From contig NZ_BFAG01000008.1 of NCBI RefSeq assembly GCF_002897375.1, forward strand, positions 1-64,000: DNA of 64,000 nucleotides. Direction: 5' to 3'. The stretch comes from Deinococcus aerius. Lineage in GTDB: Bacteria; Deinococcota; Deinococci; Deinococcales; Deinococcaceae. The notes under the pieces were generated by a model. It did not search any database, was not told the origin of the DNA, and saw only the letters and a list, made by a program, of their open reading frames with translations. Shown piece after piece: positions 31,548 to 44,332 of this stretch. Position numbers and translations under genes: made by a program. How positions within the stretch are numbered: the first letter of the stretch is position 1; every line of letters starts with the position of its first letter.

Positions 31548-33131
31548 ATGTCGGCAGCCCTGTCCCCCCCGTTGCCCGGCCCGCTCGGCGCGCCCCCCGG
31601 CACCACCACCATCGCCGCCTTCATCCTGCGGGCCTTCCTGTTTCCGCTGCTGCTGCTGGGGGCGGTGGCGGTCGCCGTCGCCGCCGGGGTGGAGCAGAGC
31701 GCCCGCAGCGCCGCGCAGGTCACGGCAGCCCAGGCGCGGCTCACGCTGATCCAGGCCGCGGCGCGCGACGTGTCCGACCTGGAAAACGGGCAGCGGGGCT
31801 TTGTCATCACGGGCAACCCGGCCTTCTTGCAGCCCTACCGGCAGGGCGGGGTGAACCTGGAGCGCCACCTGCGGGAACTGGAGGCCCGGGTGGGGACGGA
31901 CCCGGGGCGCGGGGACCTGGCCCGGGTGCGGACCCTGACGCAGAGCTGGTACGCGCAGGCGGCCCGGCCCGAGATCGCGGCGCGCCGGATTTCGCTGGAG
32001 AGTGCGGCGGCCCTGGTGAGCGGCGGCGTCGGCAAGCGCACCCTGGAGGAGGTCCGCGAGGTCCTGGCCCACATGCAGGCGGGCGAAAACCTCCGGCTGA
32101 GGGCCGCCCTGGAGAACAGCACCGCCGTCCTGCACCGCGTGCGCCTCTTCACGGTCGCCGGGCTGCTCGCCTCGGGGGGGCTGCTCGTGTTCGCCGCGCT
32201 GCGCGTGGCCCGCACCCTGTCGCGGACCACCCGCCAGCTCACCGAGGAGGCCCGGCACATCGCCGCCGGGGACTACTCGGCCCGGTTGCCGCGGACGCCC
32301 CTGCGGGAGCTGGGCGAGCTGAGTCTCCAGTTCCACCGCATGGCCGAGGCCGTGCAGCAGCGCGAGGAGGCGCTGCGGGGGGCGACCCGGGCGCTCACGG
32401 CGAGCAACGCCGACCTGGCCCGCAGCAACCGGGAACTGGAGCAGTTCGCGTATGTCGCCAGCCATGACCTGCAAGAGCCCCTGCGGACTATCGCCAGCTA
32501 CACCGAACTCCTGGCCCGGCGGTACGGGGGCCAGCTCGACGAGCGCGCCGACCAGTACATCCACTTCACCATCTCGGCCGCCCAGCGCCTGAAGGCCCTG
32601 ATTCAGGACCTACTCGCCTACTCGCGGGTGCGCCAGGCACAGCACACCTCCCGCGAGGTGAACACGGCCGAACTCGTGGGAACCCTGGTGCAGGACCTGG
32701 CGGCCAAGATCGGGAACGCGGGCGCGCGGGTGGAGATCGGCGACCTGCCCACCCTGCGCGCGAGCCCCGAGCTGCTGCACCACGTCTTTCTCAACCTGCT
32801 CACGAACGCCGTCAAGTTCCGCGCGCCGGACCGACCGCCCCACGTGCGCGTCTGGGCCGAGCGCGGCCCGGGCGAGTGGCGCTTCCACATCCGGGACAAC
32901 GGCATCGGCATCGAGGAGCAGTATTTTGAGCGCATCTTCGGCGTGTTCCAGCGTCTGCACCCCATGGACGAGTACCCCGGCAGCGGCATCGGGCTCGCGC
33001 TCGCCCGCACCGCCGCCGAGCGTCAGGGCGGCACCATCACCGTCCAGAGTACCCCGGGCGAGGGGAGCACCTTCACCCTCACCCTGCCCGACACTCCCCC
33101 ACCCGGTGCCCAGGAGGCGCCCCAGTCATGA
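31548..33131 (+). CDS. CHASE3-HAMP histidine kinase
   Basis: 527 residues from the ATG at 31548. Membrane helix 1 (about residues 20-45, FLFPLLLLGAVAVAVAAGV), an extracytoplasmic CHASE3 sensor (about 48-190; the family signature DLENGQRGFVITGNPAFL is visible), helix 2 (about 200-222), HAMP (about 223-275), then HisKA with His306 in FAYVASHDLQEPLRT and HATPase with NLLTNAVKF, DNGIGIE and GSGIGLALAR. Its catalytic region is closely similar to that of the kinase at 25373. CHASE3 ligands are mostly unknown. It overlaps the following receiver gene by ATGA. Confidence 0.93.
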   Translation: MSAALSPPLPGPLGAPPGTTTIAAFILRAFLFPLLLLGAVAVAVAAGVEQSARSAAQVTAAQARLTLIQAAARDVSDLENGQRGFVITGNPAFLQPYRQGGVNLERHLRELEARVGTDPGRGDLARVRTLTQSWYAQAARPEIAARRISLESAAALVSGGVGKRTLEEVREVLAHMQAGENLRLRAALENSTAVLHRVRLFTVAGLLASGGLLVFAALRVARTLSRTTRQLTEEARHIAAGDYSARLPRTPLRELGELSLQFHRMAEAVQQREEALRGATRALTASNADLARSNRELEQFAYVASHDLQEPLRTIASYTELLARRYGGQLDERADQYIHFTISAAQRLKALIQDLLAYSRVRQAQHTSREVNTAELVGTLVQDLAAKIGNAGARVEIGDLPTLRASPELLHHVFLNLLTNAVKFRAPDRPPHVRVWAERGPGEWRFHIRDNGIGIEEQYFERIFGVFQRLHPMDEYPGSGIGLALARTAAERQGGTITVQSTPGEGSTFTLTLPDTPPPGAQEAPQS

Positions 33132-33565
33132 AACCCATTCACATCCTGCTCGTCGAGGACAACCCCGCCGACATCCTGCTGACCCGGGAGGCCTTTGAGG
33201 AGGCTCACTTCCCGCACCACCTGCATCTCGCCAAGGACGGCGTGGAGGCCTTGAGCTTCCTGCGGCGGGAGGGGCCGCACGCCGGGGCACCCACCCCCGA
33301 CGTGGTCCTGCTCGACCTGAACATGCCGCGTATGGGTGGCCTGGAAGTCCTCGACGTCCTCAAGGCCGACGAGGTGCTGCGCAACATCCCGGTCGTGGTC
33401 CTCACCACCTCGCGCGCCGAGGGTGACATCTGGCGCTCCTACAACCTCCACGCCAACGCCTACATCCCCAAGCCGGTGACGGTGAGCGAATTCGTGGACG
33501 TGATCAAATCGTTCGGCAGCTTCTGGTTTGCGACGGCGGCGTTGTCACCGAAGGAGCGGCCTTGA
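33128..33565 (+). CDS. Single-domain response regulator (Rcp1-like)
   Basis: 145 residues, ATG overlapping the kinase stop by four bases. Receiver motifs LLVEDNPAD, Asp63 in LLDLNMPRMGG, VLTTSRAEGD and IPKPVTV are intact; no output domain. It is the coupled partner of the CHASE3 kinase. Its stop is only four bases from the stop of the convergent NPCBM lipoprotein gene, so there is no room for a separate terminator. Confidence 0.93.
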   Translation: MKPIHILLVEDNPADILLTREAFEEAHFPHHLHLAKDGVEALSFLRREGPHAGAPTPDVVLLDLNMPRMGGLEVLDVLKADEVLRNIPVVVLTTSRAEGDIWRSYNLHANAYIPKPVTVSEFVDVIKSFGSFWFATAALSPKERP

Positions 33566-33569
33566 GGGG

Positions 33570-34880
33570 TTAGGGGACGAAGCGAACGTTGACGTTGGAG
33601 AGCGATGTGAAATTGCCTCCTGCCAGCCTATAGTCATATATCCGAAGACGTGCGTAACGCTCTCTAGGTTCGTTGGGCTCTGGTGCCCGAGTCGCCGTGA
33701 ATTTTACTTGAATGGCTCCCCCCTCCTTCGGCACTTCCCCTCCTCCAATCTCCTGAACATCTAACCAGGCGGGTGAGTCACTATCCGGGTAGATAGAAAA
33801 CGCTGGTCCAGTGGTTTCTCCCCCAGGATCGGCCTCTACAGGAACAATCACTATCGTGGGCTCACCCAACCGGACCTCAATAGTTGTACTTGGGAAAAGT
33901 GGGCTGGTTGACTGTCTAATGGGATAGACTCGAAGCGGCACGCGCGTCACTTCTTCGCCCCTGTAAAACACAACAAGGGTATCCGGGTAGGGAAGTTCCG
34001 GCTCTTCCTCACCGAGTTCCAGAAACGCCAGCGGCGGCATGTAAACGCTCAAATTTCTTTGAAACGTCCCAGCACCAACGATTTTTGTTCCCCATGTGTC
34101 TAGACGGAAGCGAGTTCCTTTATAATCATTGACCGATACATCTGAGGTGAGCCGAAAGCTCAAGTCCCCCGCGAATTTTCCGCTACTATTCGTGAATGTT
34201 ACAGGGACGTTCCTATGCGTGTCCTGATAAATGCCTGTGCCTCTTGACACGCTCCCCGTGATGTCCGGCACGCAAGTAATCGTCGGCGCAATCCAGTCCG
34301 CATGATCAGCGGTCTTGCCATTCCCGGCATCCGTCACGACCATACGGATGGTCTTTTTGCCGCGCAGGTCCACGCTCACGCTCTTCGTCGCGCTGGCCCC
34401 GGTCATCACCCCGCTGTCGTAGAGCTTCTCGCCGTCACCCCAGACCTGGAAGACCACGCTGCCGCGGCTTCCCACCTCGTCGTCCACGCCGATCTGGGAC
34501 CTAAACCGCACGCACCTGGCGTTGTCCGACCCCGCCAGGCTGTATTTCAGTTCGCTGGGCGCGTGAACACCGTAGCCCTTGGGGTAGATCGTCCCGTTCA
34601 GGGTCAGCGTCTGGCCGTCCCCGATGCCCCGCTCCCCGTTGCTCCGGTCCACCTCGATGGGTCCCCAGGCATTGGTGGCGACCAACGCGGTCTCGTAGTA
34701 GAGCGTGTTCACGTCAGCCGTGAGGGACTGCGCGCTCAGGTGCGGGGGCGTGGTCCACGCCCCGTCGACGCTGTCGTAATTCCCGACGGGCTCGGGGGGA
34801 AGAGTCCCGCCGGAGTCCGGCGGCTGCGCGCAGGCAGCGAGTACGAGTGTGAGCAGGGCAAACGGCAGCCGTCGCTTCAT
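33570..34880 (-). CDS. NPCBM-domain lipoprotein with unknown C-terminal region
   Basis: 436 residues from the ATG at 34880. Lipoprotein signal peptide RRLPFALLTLVLAAC (lipobox LAAC). Residues about 55-205 form an NPCBM domain (NAWGPIEVDRS, GDGQTLTLNG, VDDEVGSRGSVVFQV, DAGNGKTADHADW). The C-terminal 230 residues (after GSVSRGTGIYQDT) look like two or three beta-sandwich modules with DUF-like character; I do not recognise them. The DNA for the C-terminal part (about 33570-34260) is visibly poorer in GC and uses more A/T third positions than the NPCBM part, suggesting a mosaic origin. Inferred role: surface glycan binding. Confidence 0.82.
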   Translation of the reverse strand: MKRRLPFALLTLVLAACAQPPDSGGTLPPEPVGNYDSVDGAWTTPPHLSAQSLTADVNTLYYETALVATNAWGPIEVDRSNGERGIGDGQTLTLNGTIYPKGYGVHAPSELKYSLAGSDNARCVRFRSQIGVDDEVGSRGSVVFQVWGDGEKLYDSGVMTGASATKSVSVDLRGKKTIRMVVTDAGNGKTADHADWIAPTITCVPDITGSVSRGTGIYQDTHRNVPVTFTNSSGKFAGDLSFRLTSDVSVNDYKGTRFRLDTWGTKIVGAGTFQRNLSVYMPPLAFLELGEEEPELPYPDTLVVFYRGEEVTRVPLRVYPIRQSTSPLFPSTTIEVRLGEPTIVIVPVEADPGGETTGPAFSIYPDSDSPAWLDVQEIGGGEVPKEGGAIQVKFTATRAPEPNEPRERYARLRIYDYRLAGGNFTSLSNVNVRFVP

Positions 34881-34977
34881 GGTGTCCCCCCGAACAGCGA
34901 GTTGTGACTTGCCGCCCATCGTATCCGCCGGGACGGGGGGCCGGGCGAAGATTTGTGGCGGCGGGCAGGGGTGGCGT

Positions 34978-35091
34978 CTATACGGCCCATCGTGCCCGCT
35001 CAGCCGCCCGCAGCAGGACCTCCAGTCGGGTCACCGCCTCGTCGCGGGGGGAGGCGAGGCCCACCCGGGTGGCATGAGGAACCCCCGCAGA
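34978..35091 (-). pseudogene. Possible remnant of an aminotransferase C-terminus
   Basis: On the minus strand this stretch reads SSAGVPHATRVGLASPRD followed by EAVTRLEVLLRAAERARWAV and a TAG stop, which resembles the last residues of a class I/II aminotransferase. It is bounded upstream by a stop, has no start, and lies between two intact genes, so at most it is a decayed end. The resemblance is weak and seen by eye only. Confidence 0.25.
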
Positions 35092-35170
35092 ACTTCAGGA
35101 GTCCTTGGGGCGAATGCGGGTCCCTCGCCCCTGCCCGCCGGAGCCTCCCGGCTTCCGCGGGGCGGCCCAC

Positions 35171-37321
35171 TCAGCGCCGCCCACCCGCGTACTCGGGCGC
35201 CCGGGTGTCCGCCGGGCGGGGCCGCCGCACCGCGGGGACGGGCGACCAGCGGCGCACGGCGTCCTCCAGGCCCGGCATGAGCCACCCCCGCTCGCTGGCG
35301 AGGGCGGGCCAGGGGGCCGGGGAGCGCACCTGGGCCGGGGAGACCGCCCGCACCCGGCGCGGATCGAGCCGGGCCGCCCGCGCGAGCATCCCCGCGAATT
35401 CGAACCACGACACCGCCCCCGCGTTGGCGAGGTGCCACACCCCCACCTCGCCGTCGAGCAGCAGGTCAAGGGCGTGGTGCAGCAGGTCGGGCAGGAAGGT
35501 GGGCGACACGGCCACGCCCGCGAGGGCCGGAAAGGGCCGCCCCGCCCGCAGGGCCCGCAGCAGGCCCGCCGCGAAGCCCTCCGTCTCCCCTACGTCGAAG
35601 AGGGGACCCGTGCGGATTACCAGCGCGCCCGGATGCGCGGCGAGGACGGCCTCCTCCTCCAGCCGCTGGCGCACGCCCCGGGCACAGGTGGGGCGCGGGG
35701 CGTCGGATTCCAGGAAGGGCCGGGTGGCGTCCCCCCCGAAGACCTGGGCCGAGGACAGCAGCAGCAGGGGGAGCCCCCGGCCAGCACAGGCGGCCGCCAG
35801 CGCGCGGAGATCGGCGGGGTCGGGAAAGGCACCCGCCGCGACCACGACTGCCCAGGGCCGCTCGGCCTCCAGGGCGGGCCGGGCCTCGCCGGGAGCCAGG
35901 CGCCGGGCGGGCAGGCCGCGCCCGCCGCAGGCTTCCAGCAGCCGCCCGCCCAGCCGACCCGGGACGGCGACGAGCAGCGGGGGGCCGTCGGGGGCCTCGG
36001 CGTGGAGGGGGCCCTCCGGGGGAAAGCGCAGGCGGTCGGCGCGGCGCCACCAGCCGGGGCCCTCCAGCACGGCCCGCGCGGGGCCCAGCTCGGCGCCGGT
36101 TGCCAGGTGGCGGGCGAGGTGGGCCAGGGCCGTGGGGCGGGGCTGGGGCGCCCGCACGTCCCACAGGCCGCTCTCGTAGTGGCCGACCTGCCGGGTGAGC
36201 AGCGAATTCCAGTCGAAGGCGCCCAGCGCCGACCAGGCGGTGACGGCGCGCACATCCACCCCGTCGGCCCGGGCCGACTGCGCCTGCTGCCAGGTCTCGT
36301 GCAGCCAGCGCAGTTGCTCCTCGCGGGTGCAGGCCAGGTGCACCTCGGTCAGCGCCAGGGGCAGGCCGTAGCGCGCGCCGGCCTCGTACAGCCGCCCGCA
36401 GGGGCCGCCGATGGGGTGCCCCTGCACCCGCACAGCCTCGATATCCACGTAGGCGCGCCGCCCATTGCCGCCGTGAAAGCCCCCGTGGTGCCCGCCCCGG
36501 TAGTGTTCGACGCGGTCATCCAGAAACCGCTCACTGGTGACGTAAGCGTTCAGGCCGAGTACGTCGGGCGGGCAGGGGTTCTCGGCGAACCACAGGATTT
36601 CCCGCTCGGTGGCCCCCGCCCAGCGCAGGTAGGACCACATGGGGTGCTGCTGGTCCACCCGCCCCAGCAGCAGGTCGAAGGACAGCCAGCGCCGCTCGTT
36701 CTCGAAGTCCGCCTGCTCCCGCAGGGAGGGCCGGGCGCTGACCAGGCCCATGTCCTCGGTCTGGAGCAACTCGGCCTCCGGATTCACCTCGCGGATCGCC
36801 CGCATCGCGAGGACGGTGGCCTGAAGCTGGTGCATCAGCGCCCGCCAGAAGGAGTGGTCGTCGCGCGCGTGGGGATACCAGTGGCCGTACAGGGCGGAGA
36901 AGCGCGCGGTCGTGAGGGGCTCGTTCACGGGCGTATAGGTGCGGACGTGGGGATACCGCTCCGCTACCGCCCGGGCGTAGGCCGTCAGCCCCGTCACGAA
37001 TGCGGGGTCGAGCAGGTGGGTGTGGAGTGGCCCGCCCCCGTGATGGACGAGCCCGACGATGGGATCGAGCCCGCACTCGGCGAGGCGCGCGAGCCGGGTG
37101 TCCGGCCACGTCCAGTCGGCCTGCTCCAGCCCGTTCGGGGCGGTGCGCTCCCACAGCACCGGAAAGCGCACCCGGGTCGCGCCCAGGGACGCCAGGCGGT
37201 CAATGTCCTCCAGCCGCTCGTGAAAGCCACTCAGCACGAGCTGGTCCTGCACGCTGTCGCCGATGCGGCTGACCGTGGGCTCCACCCCCACCCACAGCTC
37301 CAGGCGGTCTAGCGGACGCAT
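35171..37321 (-). CDS. Fusion of GH1-like glycosidase and RmlD-like sugar-nucleotide reductase
   Basis: 716 residues from the ATG at 37321 (SD GGGAGG); the frame runs further upstream without homology. Residues 1 to about 420 resemble family 1 glycoside hydrolases: LELWVGVEPTVSRIGD start, TYTPVNEPLTTARFSALYGHWYPH with the acid/base Glu in NEP, and LALTEVHLACTREEQLRWL with the likely nucleophile Glu. Residues about 450-716 resemble dTDP-4-dehydrorhamnose reductase (RmlD): LLLLSSAQVFGGDATRPFLESDAPRP, VIRTGPLFD, PTFLPDLLHHALDLLLDGEVGVWHLANAGAVSWFEFA. The RmlD YxxxK pair is not evident (the block reads TCARGVRQRLEEE) and the GxxGxxG motif is degenerate (VPGRLGGRL). Probable role: sugar modification in the surface glycan pathway. 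Confidence 0.85.
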   Translation of the reverse strand: MRPLDRLELWVGVEPTVSRIGDSVQDQLVLSGFHERLEDIDRLASLGATRVRFPVLWERTAPNGLEQADWTWPDTRLARLAECGLDPIVGLVHHGGGPLHTHLLDPAFVTGLTAYARAVAERYPHVRTYTPVNEPLTTARFSALYGHWYPHARDDHSFWRALMHQLQATVLAMRAIREVNPEAELLQTEDMGLVSARPSLREQADFENERRWLSFDLLLGRVDQQHPMWSYLRWAGATEREILWFAENPCPPDVLGLNAYVTSERFLDDRVEHYRGGHHGGFHGGNGRRAYVDIEAVRVQGHPIGGPCGRLYEAGARYGLPLALTEVHLACTREEQLRWLHETWQQAQSARADGVDVRAVTAWSALGAFDWNSLLTRQVGHYESGLWDVRAPQPRPTALAHLARHLATGAELGPARAVLEGPGWWRRADRLRFPPEGPLHAEAPDGPPLLVAVPGRLGGRLLEACGGRGLPARRLAPGEARPALEAERPWAVVVAAGAFPDPADLRALAAACAGRGLPLLLLSSAQVFGGDATRPFLESDAPRPTCARGVRQRLEEEAVLAAHPGALVIRTGPLFDVGETEGFAAGLLRALRAGRPFPALAGVAVSPTFLPDLLHHALDLLLDGEVGVWHLANAGAVSWFEFAGMLARAARLDPRRVRAVSPAQVRSPAPWPALASERGWLMPGLEDAVRRWSPVPAVRRPRPADTRAPEYAGGRR

Positions 37322-37879
37322 CCGCACCTCCCGGAGCCGGGGCGGGGGTAGCCGGAGGAGGTGAAGTCGCCCTCCCCCACCCGGAATCGGTCGATGGATA
37401 CAGCCAGGCCGACGTGCCAATGGAGATCGGATAAACAGGACATTTTCTTTCCTCGTCTGCGAAGAGTGGCGAGGGGCAATAACTCTTGGCGGGCGTGGAG
37501 CCCAGCAGTTCTCCCCGCCACCTTCCTGCCGCCTCGTTCGGCCTGCCATCGCCCGGAGCGGCGAGGGGCAAAGGTTAACACGGGGTATCCGGGTCAAAAA
37601 AAATGATTTCTATAGGGAAGTTGAGACTTTCTCGGCGGGGGATGAAAGCAAACTTCAGAAACGTCTCTTGCGTCCCGGGGGAAGCGGAACTTGGTGGTGC
37701 CCAGCCGGAGGAAAAGAAACGTCGCTGTTTCTTTTTGATAGGCCGAGCCGTCACCGGACCCCCTGAGAATGTGGGCGCTCGGGGGTAGAGAAGGGCAGAA
37801 GGCCATGCAAGAACCTTTGCCTCCTCCGGCGTCCGCACGAGGTTGACTCCGCGTCGCCGGAGATCGTCCACGTCCACCC
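37322..37879. other. 558-base gap with a lower-GC core
   Basis: Lies between the GH1/RmlD fusion and the VOC dioxygenase gene, both minus strand. Bases about 37570-37760 are clearly less GC-rich than the surroundings and include an A-rich run at 37595-37602. A reading frame that looks like a protein remnant runs into it from 37883 (listed separately). No other feature was recognised. Confidence 0.5.
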
Positions 37880-37883
37880 TCAA
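37575..37883 (-). pseudogene. Short ORF overlapping the VOC gene stop, possible gene remnant
   Basis: A frame of up to 102 codons starts with TTG at 37883, overlapping the VOC gene TGA (TTGA). Its first 28 residues (VDVDDLRRRGVNLVRTPEEA...) have natural protein character, while the rest runs into the AT-richer stretch and looks random. It may be the start of a gene that lost its end through insertion or deletion. I cannot name the family. Confidence 0.25.
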
Positions 37884-38719
37884 AGCGGGGGCAGGAACTC
37901 GAAGACGTGCCCCTCGGGGTCGCGCACGGCCAGCCGCCCGTCCTCCATCACGTGGGGTAAGCCCTCCGCCCGCACGCGGGGCAGCACCTCGTCCACGTGC
38001 GCGTAGAACTGCACGAGGGCGTGGTCGCCGCCGAACATGTCGGCCAGGCCCACCTGGGGGTCCCAGGCGTAGAGCCAGCGGCGGGGAGTGCCGTTGCCGT
38101 CAGGCTCGGGTTCCGGGCCCAGGGTGAACTGGGCGAAGTCGCGGTCCTCCTGCTCCTTGGCGTAGGCGAGTCCGTAGGCGCGGGGGAGCCGCTCTTTCAT
38201 GGCCGCGTAGTCGCCGAACGCCAGGGCGACCTCGCGCAGCCCCATGACGGGGAGGGCGTGGGAGGGGCGCTCCACCGGGGCAGGTGGGTAGGTCGGCCGC
38301 CGCTCGTCGCTCAGGTCGGTGCCGCGCAACTCCAGCCCGTGACCGAAGGGGTCGAAGAAGTACACGGTGGGGTCAGGCCGCCCGGGGGTGCCCAGGTCGA
38401 TCTCGGTCCAGGGCAGGCCGTGTTCGTCGAGGATCGCCTTGCAGCGGCCCAGGTCTTCCGGCTGAATCTGCCAGGCGTAGTGGAGGTGCGAGGCGCCCCG
38501 GGCGCGCAGGGGGGCGAGGCGCGGGTCGTTCGCCTGCCGGGTGATCGGCTTCCAGAGGGTGAGGGTCTGGGCATCGTTGACCCGGAAGTGGGCAGTGCCG
38601 CGTTCCTCGTCCGAGTGAATCAGGTCCAGCCCGAGCACCTGGGTGTAGAAGCGGACGCCCCGGGGCAGGTGGTTGACCTCCAGCGTGAGCCCGGCGAGGT
38701 CGAGGATGGGGGAAGGCAT
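37880..38719 (-). CDS. VOC-family extradiol dioxygenase (catechol 2,3-dioxygenase-like)
   Basis: 279 residues from the ATG at 38719. Two vicinal-oxygen-chelate modules: LTLEVNHLPRGVRFYTQVLGLDL with HLHYAW and YFFDPFGHGLELRGT in the first, and REVALAFGDYAAMKERLPRAYGL with HALVQFYAHVD and VRDPEGHVFEFLPPL in the second. Likely metal ligands (His and Glu) are present in the typical beta-strand positions of both modules. It may cleave a catechol-type ring; the exact substrate is unknown. It is divergent from tryptophan 2,3-dioxygenase (60 bases between starts), which suggests a role near the kynurenine route, but that is only positional. The start has no ribosome site; a -10 TACCCT lies six bases upstream (leaderless). 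Confidence 0.8.
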   Translation of the reverse strand: MPSPILDLAGLTLEVNHLPRGVRFYTQVLGLDLIHSDEERGTAHFRVNDAQTLTLWKPITRQANDPRLAPLRARGASHLHYAWQIQPEDLGRCKAILDEHGLPWTEIDLGTPGRPDPTVYFFDPFGHGLELRGTDLSDERRPTYPPAPVERPSHALPVMGLREVALAFGDYAAMKERLPRAYGLAYAKEQEDRDFAQFTLGPEPEPDGNGTPRRWLYAWDPQVGLADMFGGDHALVQFYAHVDEVLPRVRAEGLPHVMEDGRLAVRDPEGHVFEFLPPL

Positions 38720-38725
38720 GGGTCC

Positions 38726-38731
38726 AGGGTA
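38726..38731 (-). promoter_or_regulatory. Leaderless-type -10 box of the VOC gene
   Basis: Minus-strand TACCCT, separated by six bases from the ATG at 38719, with no ribosome binding site between. This places the transcript start at or next to the start codon. Confidence 0.5.
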
Positions 38732-38767
38732 AGGGGCGGCGTTCGGGCGGGCCTTTAGCGGGGGTTG

Positions 38768-38773
38768 TAGTCT
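38768..38773 (+). promoter_or_regulatory. Leaderless-type -10 box of tryptophan 2,3-dioxygenase
   Basis: TAGTCT at 38768-38773 lies six bases before the ATG at 38780, with no ribosome binding site. It mirrors the arrangement of the divergent VOC gene 60 bases away. Confidence 0.5.
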
Positions 38774-38779
38774 GCGGGC

Positions 38780-39628
<849 letters not shown>

Positions 39629-39703
39629 GCGGGGCTTGCTGAAGGAGGGGGCCCTGGTCCTCCTGCTGACCTGGGGACGCCCGGCCTGTTCACCCCCACC
39701 CAG

Positions 39704-39724
39704 CCTCCCCCCTCAAGGGGGAGG
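39704..39724. terminator. Terminator hairpin between kynA and fdhD
   Basis: 8-bp stem CCTCCCCC / GGGGGAGG (39704-39711 and 39717-39724), loop of five, between the convergent kynA and fdhD genes. T-runs are short, so efficiency is uncertain. Confidence 0.5.
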
Positions 39725-39789
39725 AGCAAAAAGCATGTCGCCGAGCAGCTTGCGGGGTGTTAGGCTGGAAAGCTCTTCACCCTCCCCGG

Positions 39790-40614
39790 TCAAAGACGCA
39801 GACGTTCCGGGAAGCTGTACACGTTGAAGCGGCCCTCCCGCACAAAGCCCAGCAGCGTGAGGCCGAAGCTCTCCGCGACCTTGATGGCAAGGCTGGTGGG
39901 GGCGGAGACGGCGCAGACGACGGGAATCCCCGCCAGCGCGGCCTTCTGCACGATCTCGAAGCCCGCCCGGCTGCTCACGACGAGAAGGTGGTCGGAGAGG
40001 GGGAGCCGGTGCTGTCCCAGCGCCCAGCCGATCAGCTTGTCCACCGCGTTGTGGCGCCCCACGTCCTCGCGCACGGCCAGACATTCGCCGCCAGGCGTGA
40101 AGAGCCCCGCCGCGTGCAGGCCCCCCGTCGCCTCGAACAGCGGCTGGGCGGCCCGCAGCCGGGCGGGAAGGTCGCCCACCACCGCAGGGTCGAGTGGTGG
40201 CCGGGTCCAGACGGCGGGAGAGGCGCGCAGGGCCAGCCGCTCGATGCTGCCCGTGCCGCATATGCCGCAGGCGCTGCTCGTGAAGGTGTGGCGAGAGAGC
40301 CCGTCCAGCGCCGCGAAGCCCGAGCGCAACTCTACCCGCAGCACGTTCGGGGCCACGAGGTCGCCCTCTCGCCACTCCCAGAGGCCCAGCACGTCCTGCG
40401 CGTCCCGAATAGCCCCCTCCGCGTACAGGAAGCCGCGCGCGAGGTCGTGATCCGCCCCCGGCGTCCGCATGGTCACGCCCAGGGGCCGCTCCTCGCCGCC
40501 CCGCACCAACCGGAGTTCGAGCGGTTCCTCGACGGCCACCTGATCGGTTAGCGGCGTCACGGCGCCGTCCGCATACCGCAGGACAGGGCGGGAGGCGGGC
40601 TCGGCCGTCGTCAT
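39790..40614 (-). CDS. fdhD: Formate dehydrogenase accessory sulfurtransferase FdhD
   Basis: 274 residues. N-terminal VAVEEPLELRLVRGGEERPLGVTMRTPGADHDLARGFLYAEG and the conserved CxxC sulfur-relay motif in SSACGICGTGSIE, then AAGLF, REDVGRHNAVDKLIG and SRAGFEIVQKAALAG are all diagnostic. It passes sulfur from a cysteine desulfurase to the Mo-bisMGD cofactor of formate dehydrogenases. It is the last gene of the operon formed with the molybdoenzyme and the DUF1641 gene; six bases separate it from the latter. Confidence 0.95.
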   Translation of the reverse strand: MTTAEPASRPVLRYADGAVTPLTDQVAVEEPLELRLVRGGEERPLGVTMRTPGADHDLARGFLYAEGAIRDAQDVLGLWEWREGDLVAPNVLRVELRSGFAALDGLSRHTFTSSACGICGTGSIERLALRASPAVWTRPPLDPAVVGDLPARLRAAQPLFEATGGLHAAGLFTPGGECLAVREDVGRHNAVDKLIGWALGQHRLPLSDHLLVVSSRAGFEIVQKAALAGIPVVCAVSAPTSLAIKVAESFGLTLLGFVREGRFNVYSFPERLRL

Positions 40615-40620
40615 GGCGGC

Positions 40621-41120
40621 TCAGGTGCGGGGCACGTCCGGGAGATTCCCATGCGCCTCCCTCTCCCGCAGACCGCGCCCGAAGCCGCGCAGCACGCCGA
40701 CGAGGGCGCCCAACGCCAGCCCCACGTCCGGGTCGCGCACGAGCGCGAGGAGTTCGCCCAGGCCCGCCCGCTCGCCCTCCCGCACCCGGCGGGCGCCTTC
40801 CCGCAACCCGTCCGAGAGGGCGCCCGTCACCGTCTCCAGCGTCCCGGGCTCCACGTTGCCGAGCAGTTTGACGGCATCCAGCGCGTTGCGGAGGGCGCGC
40901 ACACTGCCCGGCCCGTTAAGCGCCTCCAGCGCGTGAAAGGCCAGCCCCTCGCCGCCCCGCACCACCCGGACGAGGGTGTGCAGCACCCGGTGTTCGTGCA
41001 GCACCCGCAGCAGTTCGAGGGCCTCCAGCAGCGCGTCGGCACTCTCGGCGGTGCCCGCTGCCACCCGTTCCCCCGGGGTGGGGAGCAAGGTCCCGGGGTC
41101 GAAGTCAATCGCTTTCGCCA

Positions 41121-41121
<1 letters not shown>
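40621..41121 (-). CDS. DUF1641 protein of the formate dehydrogenase operon
   Basis: 166 residues, mostly alpha-helical. The central block ALNGPGSVRALRNALDAVKLLGNVEPGTLETVTGAL is the DUF1641 signature, a family that occurs next to the alpha subunit of YjgC-type formate dehydrogenases and may mediate membrane or partner contacts. Its ATG shares one base with the molybdoenzyme stop (TGATG), so translation is coupled. Confidence 0.88.
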
Positions 41122-44111
<2,990 letters not shown>

Positions 44112-44332
44112 GGCGGCCTCCAGAAGCGCGAAGGAGCGGGCCGGGGCGAGGAGCAGCGCCTCAGCCTGGCGGCGCGGCCCGTGTTCACCCTGTCCCGGCG
44201 CGGGTTTGTACGGGTGCAATCTGCGCCCCCGGACCCGCCCTCCGCAACCGCTCTGTCGCCCCCCAACTTGAGCGATTCCTCATGGCCGCCGCCCCCGGGG
44301 AGCCGATGCTGTGGCTTCCACCGGAGGTGCCT

